Part shown: piece by piece, positions 28,001 through 35,094 of the stretch
Numbering within the stretch: position 1 is the first letter of the stretch
Layout: each line of letters opens with the position of its first letter
Assembly: GCA_016937795.1 (NCBI GenBank)
Contig: JAFGVV010000034.1
Span: 28,210 to 92,209, forward strand
From: Paludibacteraceae bacterium
Lineage (GTDB): Bacteria; Bacteroidota; Bacteroidia; Bacteroidales; Paludibacteraceae
Reading direction: 5' to 3'
DNA: 64,000 nucleotides
Translations under genes and position numbers: made by a program
The notes under the pieces: model-generated
Seen by the model: the letters and a program-made list of their open reading frames with translations, nothing else
What the model was told of the DNA's origin: nothing
Databases searched by the model: none

Positions 28001-29084
28001 TGGTAAAGGCTTGAGTGAAAGTCAGAAAGATAAGATTTTTGAGGTGTTTTATAGTGAGGACTTTTCGAACGACCTGGTCGAAAGCAGTGGTATTGGATTG
28101 GCTCTGACTGCCGGGCTTGTAAAGCTACTCAAAGGACAGATATCTGTACAAAGCGAACTTAACAAAGGTACCGAGTTTGTGGTGGTGCTTCCACTTGAGT
28201 ATGTCGATACCGGACTGACGGAACTGAAGGCGCCCGATAATGAAACAGTAGAGCTTTTACAAAACAGCGAATCCTTGTCCCATGATACTGAAAAACAAAC
28301 GAACACAGTGCGCGAATACAGTATAGTAATTGCCGAAGACAGCAAGGATTTGTTGATGTTGCTACACAAGAATTTCAAAGATAAATACAAAGTGAAATGT
28401 GTGGAGAATGGGAAAGAAGCCTGGGAGCATATCAACGAAAAGATGCCCGATTTAGTAATTACGGATATAATGATGCCTTTAATGAGTGGTACAGAGCTAT
28501 GTCAGAAAATAAAAACAGATGTTAATCTGTGCCATATTCCTGTGATAATGCTCACGGCCAAAACTACTCCCAAAGATAAACTCGAAGGATTGCAGCTTGG
28601 CGCCGATGCTTATGTGGCCAAACCGTTTTCGATGGAGGAACTCGAAGTGCGCATCAACAACATTCTGAATGCACGACGCGTGCTCAAAAATAGATTAAAG
28701 GAACTTGCACACTTCGAGGGTTTGTGTATACCTGCAACCAATCACGAACAAGCTTTTGTCGAAAAGGTATTTGCACTTATCCAGGAAAACATCGACAATA
28801 ATGAGCTTGATGTGCAATTTTTGTCGCAAAATCTCAGTATTAGTCGCACAAACCTGCACAACAAGTTGAAGCAGATACTGGATATGAACACCACTGAGTT
28901 TATCAATACTATTCGCATTAATAAGGCAAAGGATTTGATTTTGAAAGAAGACCTTACTTTTTCCGAAATTTCGTACATGGTGGGATACAACGATGTGACT
29001 TATTTCAATCGAGTTTTCCGTAAAAATACAGGAAAAACACCTACCGAATTTAAGAACGAACACAGAGGAAAGGCAATTGTATAA
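25017..29084 (+). CDS. Hybrid two-component system regulator (HTCS) of the adjacent PUL
   Basis: 1355 residues spanning the inner membrane. An N-terminal signal/anchor segment is followed by a periplasmic two-bladed propeller sensor (about 40-690; repeats such as FMWFATDGGLNRYDG and IWIGTRGDGLLRFD), a Y_Y_Y domain (about 700-780; YYLEGFDTDWSPL) and a membrane helix near 789-810. A HisKA domain carries phospho-acceptor His in YISHEFKTPLS (about 846), then an HATPase domain (NLLTNAVKYT, GKGLSESQKDKIFE). The receiver domain has Asp in VITDIMMPLMSG (about 1149), and an AraC-type double HTH ends the protein (about 1240-1350). It is divergent from susC, so it probably senses the liberated oligosaccharide and activates the susCD-GH43 operon. 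Confidence 0.94.
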   Translation: MNFNISKYINLRSFYTIRSFLSMMLMVWGTNMAAETPAAYTFSAITNNSGLSHNTVYDICQDDKGFMWFATDGGLNRYDGQNIKHYYPDASEHSLPAKSVQCLIYSSHNQLFAGTSDGLALYRPETDDFERILYNNKSIGEIISLGQGPGSEIVIASANRGAFVYNYEKKYFRALDFLPERVYGVSIDKNGDYWAFSRFRIYRFDKNFKIISEYAVSPQLFNSAISYLGTDSKGILWLGTFEKGLYTFDFERGLFLPFLSSNGVEMYYVRTVEEGQHKDEYWVGTEKGLYILNVKTGYFQHYVQSFDQSRKTINDNAIYKVYRNTQNVFFVGTYFGGVNVAKTRHIGFEAIYPDDKSGFLQGKALSAMLKAPDGNLWIATEDAGIAILNPESGVFRHLTSVESNPKTISTNNVHALLIDDQICWAGHFMGGISKIDIKTGQAKRYMHENGNPFSLNNNFVFSLHFLSPDSLLVGTIAGVELFDKKTEKFIRFRENELNDSFVYSFFTAPDGKVWICTYNNGIFVLDKNRRGLMTHYRAGDESGLPGNSIISHLVDSKKQIWIGTRGDGLLRFDNNTQKFITCSNDRMLVNDVVYGILEDNKSMLWISSNKGISRLSFADSTATHFNFRHGIAGNQFNYKSYFKDNNGTMYFGSVNGLTCFKPEHIVTPRESPVVYFSNFKVFNEIIVPNTGNVLDNQIDFSKNIHLSYNQNSFTLEFASVNYLEGDIAFEYYLEGFDTDWSPLSEKLEANYTNISPGRYVFHIRAKNRISDISGPERNIEIVIASPLWATWYAYLLYSIIILSIVYSLYRNHQNRQKEKMALAIEKIEKQNLNVLHQHKMNFFTYISHEFKTPLSIIIASVEMLFQRSENETSDMSEIHQSIKRSATRLLFLVNQLMEFRKIETDHAVLNITKGNVMDFLNQILAVYRPLLSKKGIELNVQMNYSVTEISFDFDKLEKILTNLLTNAVKYTAQKGSIGFSAQINADMMEFSVKDSGKGLSESQKDKIFEVFYSEDFSNDLVESSGIGLALTAGLVKLLKGQISVQSELNKGTEFVVVLPLEYVDTGLTELKAPDNETVELLQNSESLSHDTEKQTNTVREYSIVIAEDSKDLLMLLHKNFKDKYKVKCVENGKEAWEHINEKMPDLVITDIMMPLMSGTELCQKIKTDVNLCHIPVIMLTAKTTPKDKLEGLQLGADAYVAKPFSMEELEVRINNILNARRVLKNRLKELAHFEGLCIPATNHEQAFVEKVFALIQENIDNNELDVQFLSQNLSISRTNLHNKLKQILDMNTTEFINTIRINKAKDLILKEDLTFSEISYMVGYNDVTYFNRVFRKNTGKTPTEFKNEHRGKAIV

Positions 29085-29298
29085 ATTCTCATTTTCTTTG
29101 TGTGATTGGATTTGTACAGAATAAGTACAGGATTAGCTTATGACCAATATTCGATTGGTTGGCAATTACTGTATATACGATATAGTGTTTTTCTTTGTAT
29201 GACTGTTTGCACACTCCATAACATGTCTCCCTTTCGTTTTTTTGAGCATCGGGTTTTGATAAAGGGATGCAATTTCAGGATTTATTCTTTTTATATGA

Positions 29299-29341
29299 AA
29301 AAACAAAAATGTCTGACTATCAAATTAGATAATCAGACATT
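29299..29341 (-). terminator. Intrinsic terminator of the tRNA-Gln unit
   Basis: AATGTCTGA and its complement TCAGACATT (29308-29341, stem extended inward with one mismatch) form a hairpin. On the minus strand it is followed by a U-rich tract (complement of 29299-29307). It lies 15 nt past the 3' end of tRNA-Gln. Confidence 0.75.
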
Positions 29342-29355
29342 CTGCTTTTAAGTAG

Positions 29356-29426
29356 TTGTCTCACAAAGATTCGAACTTTGACAGGCAGAACCAAAAACTG
29401 CAGTGCTACCATTACACCATGAGACA
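29356..29426 (-). tRNA. tRNA-Gln (anticodon TTG)
   Basis: On the minus strand a 71-nt cloverleaf is visible. The acceptor stem is TGTCTCA/TGAGACA. The D arm contains GGTGTAATGGTAGC. The anticodon loop TTTTGGT has TTG at the 34-36 position. The T arm contains GTTCGAATC. One T-T mismatch closes the anticodon loop, as is common for position 39 pseudouridine. The 3' CCA is not encoded. Promoter and terminator flank it, so it forms a single-gene unit. Confidence 0.95.
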
Positions 29427-29455
29427 ATCATAGCTGCCTTTTTTCAAAAGCGGTG

Positions 29456-29486
29456 CAAAGATACGATTGTTTTTCTTTTTGGCAAA
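29456..29486 (-). promoter_or_regulatory. Bacteroidota-type promoter for tRNA-Gln
   Basis: On the minus strand a -33 TTTG (29486-29483) is separated by exactly 19 nt from a -7 TATCTTTG (29463-29456). This matches the housekeeping consensus of the phylum. The expected start lies near 29449, about 23 nt in front of the mature tRNA. Confidence 0.7.
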
Positions 29487-29538
29487 GATATTGTGAGAAA
29501 TTATTGAGTTTTTCAACATTTTTTTGCCTTCGCAGAGC

Positions 29539-30231
29539 CTAATAACCTACTGTTTGGGCTACTATAAACTGATATTTATCATTCAACCCAATTGTTTGGA
29601 GCAATTCCTCTTCCTTTGCACCGGCGCGCACCACACATTTCAGACCTTCGGAAGCACAGTACAGATACACATTTTGAGTGCTATGACCGGCATCGAGCGA
29701 TGCAAGCCATAAACGCTTTTCAGCGTCAACCTTCCGATCGCCTTCGTAGACTTTATAATCAGCAATAAATACCAGATTGAGTGGTGCTGCTTTTACAAAA
29801 TCCTGCTGTCCTGCCAAATCCCGAAAATCTCCTTCCTTCACAGGTTCGAGCAAATGTTTTTCTACATTGTACAAATATATCCCATTAGCCAGCACTGCGT
29901 ATGTCTGAATGGGGTAAAGCGCCAATGCCGATGGAACCGTACGCTTACCACTCCCGCGGTTTTGTCCGTTGGCAGCCCAAAGAACTTCGGACAAATGTTT
30001 GAGCGAAAGATTCTCAGCAGAAAACTGTCGGTCGGATTTACGGTTTTGCATGGCTGATAGCAAAGCTACTCCTTCAAGCGTATCAGGAGCCTGTAAATGT
30101 ATGGTATCGAACTTGTTCAACTCCATTGGGATATGTTTCTGCGAGTGATTGTCGCAACACTGAGTGGCAGGCTTACTACAAGCTAAAACAATAAACATAA
30201 AAAATCCAATTACAATACTATTCAACTTCAT
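29539..30231 (-). CDS. SagB/ThcOx-type nitroreductase-fold protein, lipoprotein
   Basis: The start at 30231 (MKLNSIVIGFFMF) is preferred over an ATG four codons earlier because it gives a compact lipoprotein signal. The 230-residue product has a lipobox FIVLAC followed by a Cys-containing stretch (TQCCDNHSQ). It is a single nitroreductase-fold domain: LLSAMQNRKSDRQFS, SLKHLSEVLWAANGQNR, SALALYPIQTYAVLANGIYL and SLDAGHSTQNVYLYCASEGL are typical of SagB-type FMN-dependent oxidoreductases. Reaction and substrate are unknown. A signal for membrane anchoring is unusual for a flavoprotein of this fold. It stands alone, divergent from the ZIP transporter gene. Confidence 0.85.
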   Translation of the reverse strand: MKLNSIVIGFFMFIVLACSKPATQCCDNHSQKHIPMELNKFDTIHLQAPDTLEGVALLSAMQNRKSDRQFSAENLSLKHLSEVLWAANGQNRGSGKRTVPSALALYPIQTYAVLANGIYLYNVEKHLLEPVKEGDFRDLAGQQDFVKAAPLNLVFIADYKVYEGDRKVDAEKRLWLASLDAGHSTQNVYLYCASEGLKCVVRAGAKEEELLQTIGLNDKYQFIVAQTVGY

Positions 30232-30332
30232 ATTAATATGCAATAAATTAAATTTTTATTCGTCAAATATACAACTTTTTCCATTAATTTTGCATTCAAA
30301 ATCATCGTTAAGGTGAATGTAATTTCAAATTT
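30232..30332. promoter_or_regulatory. Divergent promoter region, nitroreductase / ZIP transporter
   Basis: A minus-strand TATATTTG (30271-30264) and a plus-strand TAATTTTG (30285-30292) are both good -7 elements, placed 33-38 nt from the respective start codons. The -33 boxes are not convincing on either side. Confidence 0.45.
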
Positions 30333-31127
30333 ATGGAGACATCAAATATATTATTTGCGCTGGGACTAACACTTTTTGCAGGTTTAAGTACCGGAATTGG
30401 GAGTGCAATTGCATTTTTTGCAAAAAAAACAAATACCAAATTTTTATCCACAGCTCTTGGTTTTTCGGCTGGCGTAATGATTTACGTGTCGTTTACCGAA
30501 ATTTTTCCCGAAGCACTGCATTTACTTGAGCAGGGTAATGCACGACTACCCGAGCTTACAGTTGTTTTGGCTTTTTTTGGAGGTATTGCCCTGATATTTA
30601 TGATAGATATGCTTATTCCTAATGCTGAAAATCCGCACGAGATGCGTTCGGTTGAAGATATGGGTGGACACAAGGAAAAACAACTCAAACGAATGGGCGT
30701 GATGATGGCACTTGCCATTGGCATCCACAACTTTCCGGAAGGGATGGCCACATTTGCTTCGGCAATGGTGTCGCCGGAGATAGCTATTCCCATTGCTGTA
30801 GCCATTGCTATTCACAATATTCCTGAAGGAATTGCTGTTTCCGTTCCCATTTATTATTCAACCGGAAGCCGCTCAAAAGCATTCTGGCTTTCATTTTCTT
30901 CGGGTATGGCTGAACCAATCGGGGGTCTTGTGGGTTACTTTATACTCATGCCCTTCCTGTCGCCGTTTACTCTTGGTCTGTTAATGGCTTCGGTAGCGGG
31001 AATTATGGTGTTTATTTCGGTTGATGAGCTTTTGCCCGGCGCCGAAAAATATGGCGAACACCATTATTCAATTTCAGGATTTGTGGCAGGAATGGCAGTA
31101 ATGGCTATCAGTCTGCTCTTGCTTTAA
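30333..31127 (+). CDS. zupT: ZIP-family divalent metal transporter, ZupT-like
   Basis: 264 residues with eight predicted membrane helices. Helix IV has [10 protein letters not shown] and helix [10 protein letters not shown], the metal-binding signatures of the ZIP family (GufA/ZupT branch). [19 protein letters not shown] near residue 45 also fits ZupT, and length matches the 257-residue E. coli protein. Expected role: uptake of Zn2+ and possibly Fe2+/Mn2+ across the inner membrane. The loop between helices III and IV (about 90-130) is short and has two His residues. It is transcribed singly. Confidence 0.92.
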   Translation: METSNILFALGLTLFAGLSTGIGSAIAFFAKKTNTKFLSTALGFSAGVMIYVSFTEIFPEALHLLEQGNARLPELTVVLAFFGGIALIFMIDMLIPNAENPHEMRSVEDMGGHKEKQLKRMGVMMALAIGIHNFPEGMATFASAMVSPEIAIPIAVAIAIHNIPEGIAVSVPIYYSTGSRSKAFWLSFSSGMAEPIGGLVGYFILMPFLSPFTLGLLMASVAGIMVFISVDELLPGAEKYGEHHYSISGFVAGMAVMAISLLLL

Positions 31128-31175
31128 TGTACAAATGCGTACAGACATATTTAAATAATTAAACAATAAATTGGT

Positions 31176-32102
31176 ATGAAACCGAAATATCCGGGCATAA
31201 CCCGATTTGACGATATAGATTTACGCGAGATAGTCCCGTTTATTCACTGGACATTCTTTTTTATGGCCTGGCGACTGAATGGGAAATACGATGATATTCA
31301 ATCGGTTTGCGACTGCGGCTCGTGCCGTGTGGGCTGGTTGCAGAAGTTTCCGGAAAACGAACGGGCGAAAGCCGAAGAAGCCCTGAAACTTTACAAAGAT
31401 GCACAGGAAATGCTCAGACGCTTTCTCGACGAGAAAATTGTGACACTGAATGCAATGGTGGGAATTTTTCCGGCGCATTCCGAAGATGAAGACATTGTGG
31501 TAGCGTTTGAAAATAAAAAAATCACCATTCCTACATTACGGCAGCAAATACCTGCAAGCGATGGTTTTTGTTACGCGCTGGCCGATTTTCTGAAACCTGC
31601 CGACGATTATGTGGGCGTGTTTGCAAATACTGTGGTTGGTGCTGAAGCACTGGCCGAAACCTACGAAAAGGACGACGACATGTATCATTCTATTTTGATA
31701 AAAACGCTGGCCGATCGTCTTGCCGAGGCTACTGCCGAATGGCTTCATTACAAAATTCGCACAGAAATATGGGGATATGTGCCCAACGAAGAACTGAATG
31801 TAAATGAGTTTTTCAAAACTCATTATCAAGGCATTCGTCCGGCTGTAGGATACCCTTCGTTGCCCGACCAATCAATCATTTTTACAATGAACGAGCTTAT
31901 CGATTTCAGTTCGTTGGGCATATCGCTTACCGAAAATGGCGCCATGTATCCCAATGCTTCAGTATCGGGATTGGTTTTCGATCATCCAAAATCGAAATAC
32001 TTCAACATTGGCAAAATCGACCAGGCTCAGTTCGAAGATTATTGTCGCCGTGCCGGAAAATCGCCCGAAGTACTGCGCAAATGGCTGGCTGCAAATCTCT
32101 GA
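31176..32102 (+). CDS. Free-standing methionine synthase (MetH) activation domain protein
   Basis: 308 residues that match the C-terminal AdoMet-binding reactivation domain of cobalamin-dependent methionine synthase. Visible segments are IVPFIHWTFFFMAWRLNGKY, FCYALADFLKP, LADRLAEATAEWLHYKIRTE, HYQGIRPAVGYPSLPDQS and LTENGAMYPNASVSGL. The zinc, folate and cobalamin modules of MetH are absent, so this is a split domain. It should act in trans on a shorter MetH encoded elsewhere, helping reductive methylation of cob(II)alamin. A Cys-rich motif (VCDCGSC, about residue 45) lies in the N-terminal part and is not a feature I associate with the domain. It is preceded by zupT with 48 nt between. Confidence 0.88.
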   Translation: MKPKYPGITRFDDIDLREIVPFIHWTFFFMAWRLNGKYDDIQSVCDCGSCRVGWLQKFPENERAKAEEALKLYKDAQEMLRRFLDEKIVTLNAMVGIFPAHSEDEDIVVAFENKKITIPTLRQQIPASDGFCYALADFLKPADDYVGVFANTVVGAEALAETYEKDDDMYHSILIKTLADRLAEATAEWLHYKIRTEIWGYVPNEELNVNEFFKTHYQGIRPAVGYPSLPDQSIIFTMNELIDFSSLGISLTENGAMYPNASVSGLVFDHPKSKYFNIGKIDQAQFEDYCRRAGKSPEVLRKWLAANL

Positions 32103-32163
32103 CCAATGCTGTTTTATAGCGTCGGATTGCAGAAAACCAACTAAAAGTTAGTCTGTTTTTTCG

Positions 32164-32171
32164 TATCTTTG
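32164..32171 (+). promoter_or_regulatory. Candidate -7 promoter element before trmD
   Basis: TATCTTTG lies 69 nt in front of the trmD start in a 137-nt gap. The small inverted repeat ACTAAAAGTTAGT sits just upstream (around 32140-32152). No clear -33 box is seen at the right distance. Confidence 0.4.
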
Positions 32172-32239
32172 CAAACAATTTACAATTCTGCTACTACTTG
32201 CTCTAAAATTGTAAATGATTAAATTGAAAATATAAAAAG

Positions 32240-32917
32240 ATGCGCATCGACATTATCTCTGCTGTTCCCGAATTACTCGATAGTCCACTGAACCATTCTA
32301 TTGTGAAACGTGCCCGCGAAAAAGGTCTCGTAGAGCTTTATGTGCATAACCTGCGCGAATACAGCACCAACAAACATCGCCGCGTGGACGATTATGCCTT
32401 TGGTTTCAGTGCCGGAATGGTATTGCAAATTGAGCCTATCGACAGCATTATTACAAAACTGAAAAGCGAACGAACATATGACGAAGTAATTTACACTTCG
32501 CCCGATGGTGAACAGTTTAATCAGAAAATGGCAAATCGCATGTCGATGCACGAAAATCTGATTATCCTTTGCGGACATTACAAAGGCATCGACCATCGCA
32601 TTCGTGAACATCTCATTACCAAAGAAATAACCATTGGCGATTTTGTGCTCACAGGTGGCGAACTTCCCGCTGCCATCATGACTGACGCTATCGTACGACT
32701 TATTCCCGGTGCTATTGGCGACGAACAATCGGCACTGTCGGATTCGTTTCAGGATAATTTGCTGGCGCCTCCCGTTTACACGCGTCCAGCAGAATATAAA
32801 GGGTGGCGCGTTCCCGATATTTTGCTTTCGGGCCACCAGGCCAAAGTTGACGAATGGAATCACCAACAGGCAGTAGAACGAACACGACTTTTGCGCCCCG
32901 ATTTGCTCGAAGATTAG
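32240..32917 (+). CDS. trmD: tRNA (guanine-37-N1)-methyltransferase
   Basis: 225 residues, the usual TrmD length. It starts [20 protein letters not shown] and carries the trefoil-knot AdoMet site: [15 protein letters not shown], then [18 protein letters not shown], with the C-terminal PEYxGWxVP-type motif seen as [15 protein letters not shown]. It methylates G37 of tRNAs for Leu, Pro and Arg and prevents +1 frameshifting. It is separated from the usual rimM/rplS neighbours, as often in this phylum. Confidence 0.97.
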   Translation: MRIDIISAVPELLDSPLNHSIVKRAREKGLVELYVHNLREYSTNKHRRVDDYAFGFSAGMVLQIEPIDSIITKLKSERTYDEVIYTSPDGEQFNQKMANRMSMHENLIILCGHYKGIDHRIREHLITKEITIGDFVLTGGELPAAIMTDAIVRLIPGAIGDEQSALSDSFQDNLLAPPVYTRPAEYKGWRVPDILLSGHQAKVDEWNHQQAVERTRLLRPDLLED

Positions 32918-32947
32918 ACGTTTTTTTACCTTAAAATACTTTGAATT

Positions 32948-33781
32948 ATGAGTCAGATTAAACTTTTCGAAAGCAAACAAATTCGTTCGGTTTGGAACGA
33001 AAAAGAAGAAAAATGGTATTTTTCAGTGCAGGACGTTATTGAAGTGCTCACTGATAGTATTGATCCAAAGCAGTATATAAAGAGGATGCTTAGTAGGGAT
33101 CAGAATTTGAAAGCCAAGTGGGGTACAATTTGTACCCCGGTTGAAATGCTTGCAGCAGATGGAAAAAGAAGAAAAATTCAGGCTGCCGACACTCAGGGGC
33201 TTCTTCGCATTATTCAGTCGATTCCCTCGCCAAAGGCTGAACCATTTAAACTGTGGTTGGCTAAAGTAGGTGCTGAGCGTTTGGCTGAAATCGAGAATCC
33301 TGAATTGGCCACGCAGCGCACACGCGAACTTTATAAACTCAAAGGCTATCCCGATGACTGGATTGAAAAACGTATGCGAAGCATTGCCATACGCGAGGAG
33401 CTGACTGAGGAATGGAGCAAAAGAGGAATTAAAGAAAAAATGGAATATGCGATACTGACTGCCGAGATATCGAAAGCCGCATTCGGGCTTACTCCCAAAG
33501 AGTACAAAGAAGTAAAAGGGCTTAAAAGTCAGAATCTGCGCGACCATATGACCGATCTTGAACTGATTTTCTCGATGTTGGGCGAGGCTTCAACCAAAGA
33601 AATTGCTGTGAATACTGACACTCAGGGTTTCGACGAAAACAAAAAAGCAGCTCGTGCAGGTGGGAAAATTGCCGGCGACGCACGAAAGCAACTTGAATTA
33701 AAATCAGGTAAAAGTGTGGTAACAGGCGATAACTTTTTGCCCGAAAACATAAAGAAAGAACTGAAAAATGATAATGACTAA
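32948..33781 (+). CDS. BRO-N / DinD-like protein
   Basis: 277 residues. The N-terminal part (about 1-110; QIRSVWNEKEEKWYFSVQDV) is a BRO-N-type domain as in phage antirepressors. The C-terminal part (about 125-270; NLRDHMTDLELIFSMLGEAS, and GGKIAGDARKQLE) resembles DNA-damage-inducible DinD-type proteins. It may bind DNA; its role is not established. No integrase, phage structural gene or att-like repeat is visible near it, so it looks like a resident gene between trmD and argC. Its stop codon overlaps the start of the next gene, suggesting coupled translation. Confidence 0.8.
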   Translation: MSQIKLFESKQIRSVWNEKEEKWYFSVQDVIEVLTDSIDPKQYIKRMLSRDQNLKAKWGTICTPVEMLAADGKRRKIQAADTQGLLRIIQSIPSPKAEPFKLWLAKVGAERLAEIENPELATQRTRELYKLKGYPDDWIEKRMRSIAIREELTEEWSKRGIKEKMEYAILTAEISKAAFGLTPKEYKEVKGLKSQNLRDHMTDLELIFSMLGEASTKEIAVNTDTQGFDENKKAARAGGKIAGDARKQLELKSGKSVVTGDNFLPENIKKELKNDND

Positions 33782-34052
33782 GCAAATAATATTAGCTTAT
33801 CTTTTTATAATCAGCGCAATAAGTGCCACGTTTTTTATATACGATAAATATGCTGCCCAAAAAGGCAAAACACGCATTTCAGAAAAATTTCTGCACTTTT
33901 GTGAAATGGCAGGAGGCGTATTTATCAATATGTTGCTAATGTATTTTATCAGACATAAAAACAGAAAATTCAGCTATTACAGTATTGCATGGGTTATTTT
34001 AATTGGCTGGATAACAATTATTTATTTTGGAATAAAACATCAAATAATATGA
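33768..34052 (+). CDS. Small membrane protein, DUF1294 family
   Basis: 94 residues with three hydrophobic segments. The pattern (Y/F)xxDKxAAxxGKxRISExxL ... GGxxxxLLxMYFxRHKxRK is characteristic of DUF1294: FIYDKYAAQKGKTRISEKFL, MAGGVFINMLLMYFIRHKNRK. The start is either ATG 33768 or ATG 33774; both overlap the preceding gene. The stop codon TGA (34050-34052) overlaps the argC start ATG (34049-34051) in an ATGA junction, so the three genes are likely co-translated. Function of the family is unknown. Confidence 0.8.
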   Translation: MIMTKQIILAYLFIISAISATFFIYDKYAAQKGKTRISEKFLHFCEMAGGVFINMLLMYFIRHKNRKFSYYSIAWVILIGWITIIYFGIKHQII

Positions 34053-35023
34053 CAAAAATTAAAGCAGGCGTCATTGGTGGCGCAGGATACACTGCCGGAG
34101 AATTGCTCCGCATTCTGGTAAATCATCCAAACGTTGAAATTGAGTTCGTAAACAGCAGCAGCAATGCCGGAAACCCCGTAATTGATGTGCACAGCGGATT
34201 AGTAGGCGAAACAAATCTTGTTTTTACTTCCGAACTGCCTTTCGAAAAAGTGGATGTGCTTTTTCTTTGCTCGGCACATGGCGACAGCAAAAAGTTTATG
34301 GACGAGCACAATGTGCCCGAAAACCTCAAAATCGTAGATTTATCGACTGATTATCGCCAGAAACGCGACGACCACGACTTTGTATATGGATTGCCCGAAA
34401 TGAACCGAAACGAAATCCGAAATGCTCAACGCATTGCAAATCCGGGTTGCTTTGCCACAGCCATTCAGCTGGCACTTTTACCATTAGCTGCTGCCAGAAA
34501 AATTACCGACGAAGTACATGTAAATGCCATCACCGGATCGACAGGAGCAGGCGTAAAACCTTCGTCAACTTCGCATTTCAGCTGGCGAAACAATAATATA
34601 TCTATTTACAAAGCTTTCGGTCATCAACATTTGCAGGAAATCGGACAGTCGATGCGTCAGTTGCAGGCTGGTTTCGATAAGGATATTAACTTCCTGCCGG
34701 TGCGTGGAAATTTCCCCCGAGGCATTTTTGTAAGCACCTACCTCAATACCGATATTTCGCTCGACGAAGCCAAATCATTGTTTAAAGATTACTACCGCGA
34801 TGCTGCCTTTACTTTTGTGGTGGATAAAAATCCGGACATGAAACAGGTAGTAAACACCAACAAAGCAATAATTTATCTCGAAAAACATGGACGAAAACTG
34901 CTTATTGTATCCATGATAGACAATTTACTAAAGGGCGCTTCGGGTCAGGCAGTGCAAAACATGAACCTGATGTTCGGTCTCGACGAAAAAGCCGGACTCA
35001 ATCTGAAAGCAATTGGTTTTTAA
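34049..35023 (+). CDS. argC: N-acetyl-gamma-glutamyl-phosphate reductase
   Basis: The start at 34049 (MTKIKAGVIGGAGYTAGELL) overlaps the previous stop by 4 nt. A further upstream in-frame ATG would run deep into DUF1294. 324 residues. The N-terminal NAD(P)-binding motif is GGAGYTAGE. The catalytic Cys is in IANPGCFATAIQLALLPL (about residue 135). GSTGAGVKPSSTSHFSWRNN and LVNHPNVEIEF also match ArgC. It makes N-acetyl-glutamate semialdehyde in arginine (or ornithine) synthesis. No other arg genes are next to it. Confidence 0.95.
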   Translation: MTKIKAGVIGGAGYTAGELLRILVNHPNVEIEFVNSSSNAGNPVIDVHSGLVGETNLVFTSELPFEKVDVLFLCSAHGDSKKFMDEHNVPENLKIVDLSTDYRQKRDDHDFVYGLPEMNRNEIRNAQRIANPGCFATAIQLALLPLAAARKITDEVHVNAITGSTGAGVKPSSTSHFSWRNNNISIYKAFGHQHLQEIGQSMRQLQAGFDKDINFLPVRGNFPRGIFVSTYLNTDISLDEAKSLFKDYYRDAAFTFVVDKNPDMKQVVNTNKAIIYLEKHGRKLLIVSMIDNLLKGASGQAVQNMNLMFGLDEKAGLNLKAIGF

Positions 35024-35043
35024 ACAGTTTATATGTATATTTG
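35014..35043 (+). promoter_or_regulatory. Candidate promoter of the orphan HTCS gene
   Basis: A -33 TTGG (35014-35017) and a -7 TATATTTG (35036-35043) are 18 nt apart. The -33 element overlaps the argC stop region, so the HTCS gene has its own promoter 50 nt before its start. Confidence 0.5.
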
Positions 35044-35094
35044 TATTCCTAATTACAGGTGTTTTATAAATCCATCTTGAAAAAACACATCCAA

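Noticed and set aside
29106..29351. 81-codon plus-strand open frame after the HTCS
   Set aside because: It runs into the tRNA terminator hairpin, lacks a family match and has no promoter.
32948..33781. Prophage around the BRO-N gene
   Set aside because: No integrase, structural genes or att-like repeats; flanked by trmD and argC.
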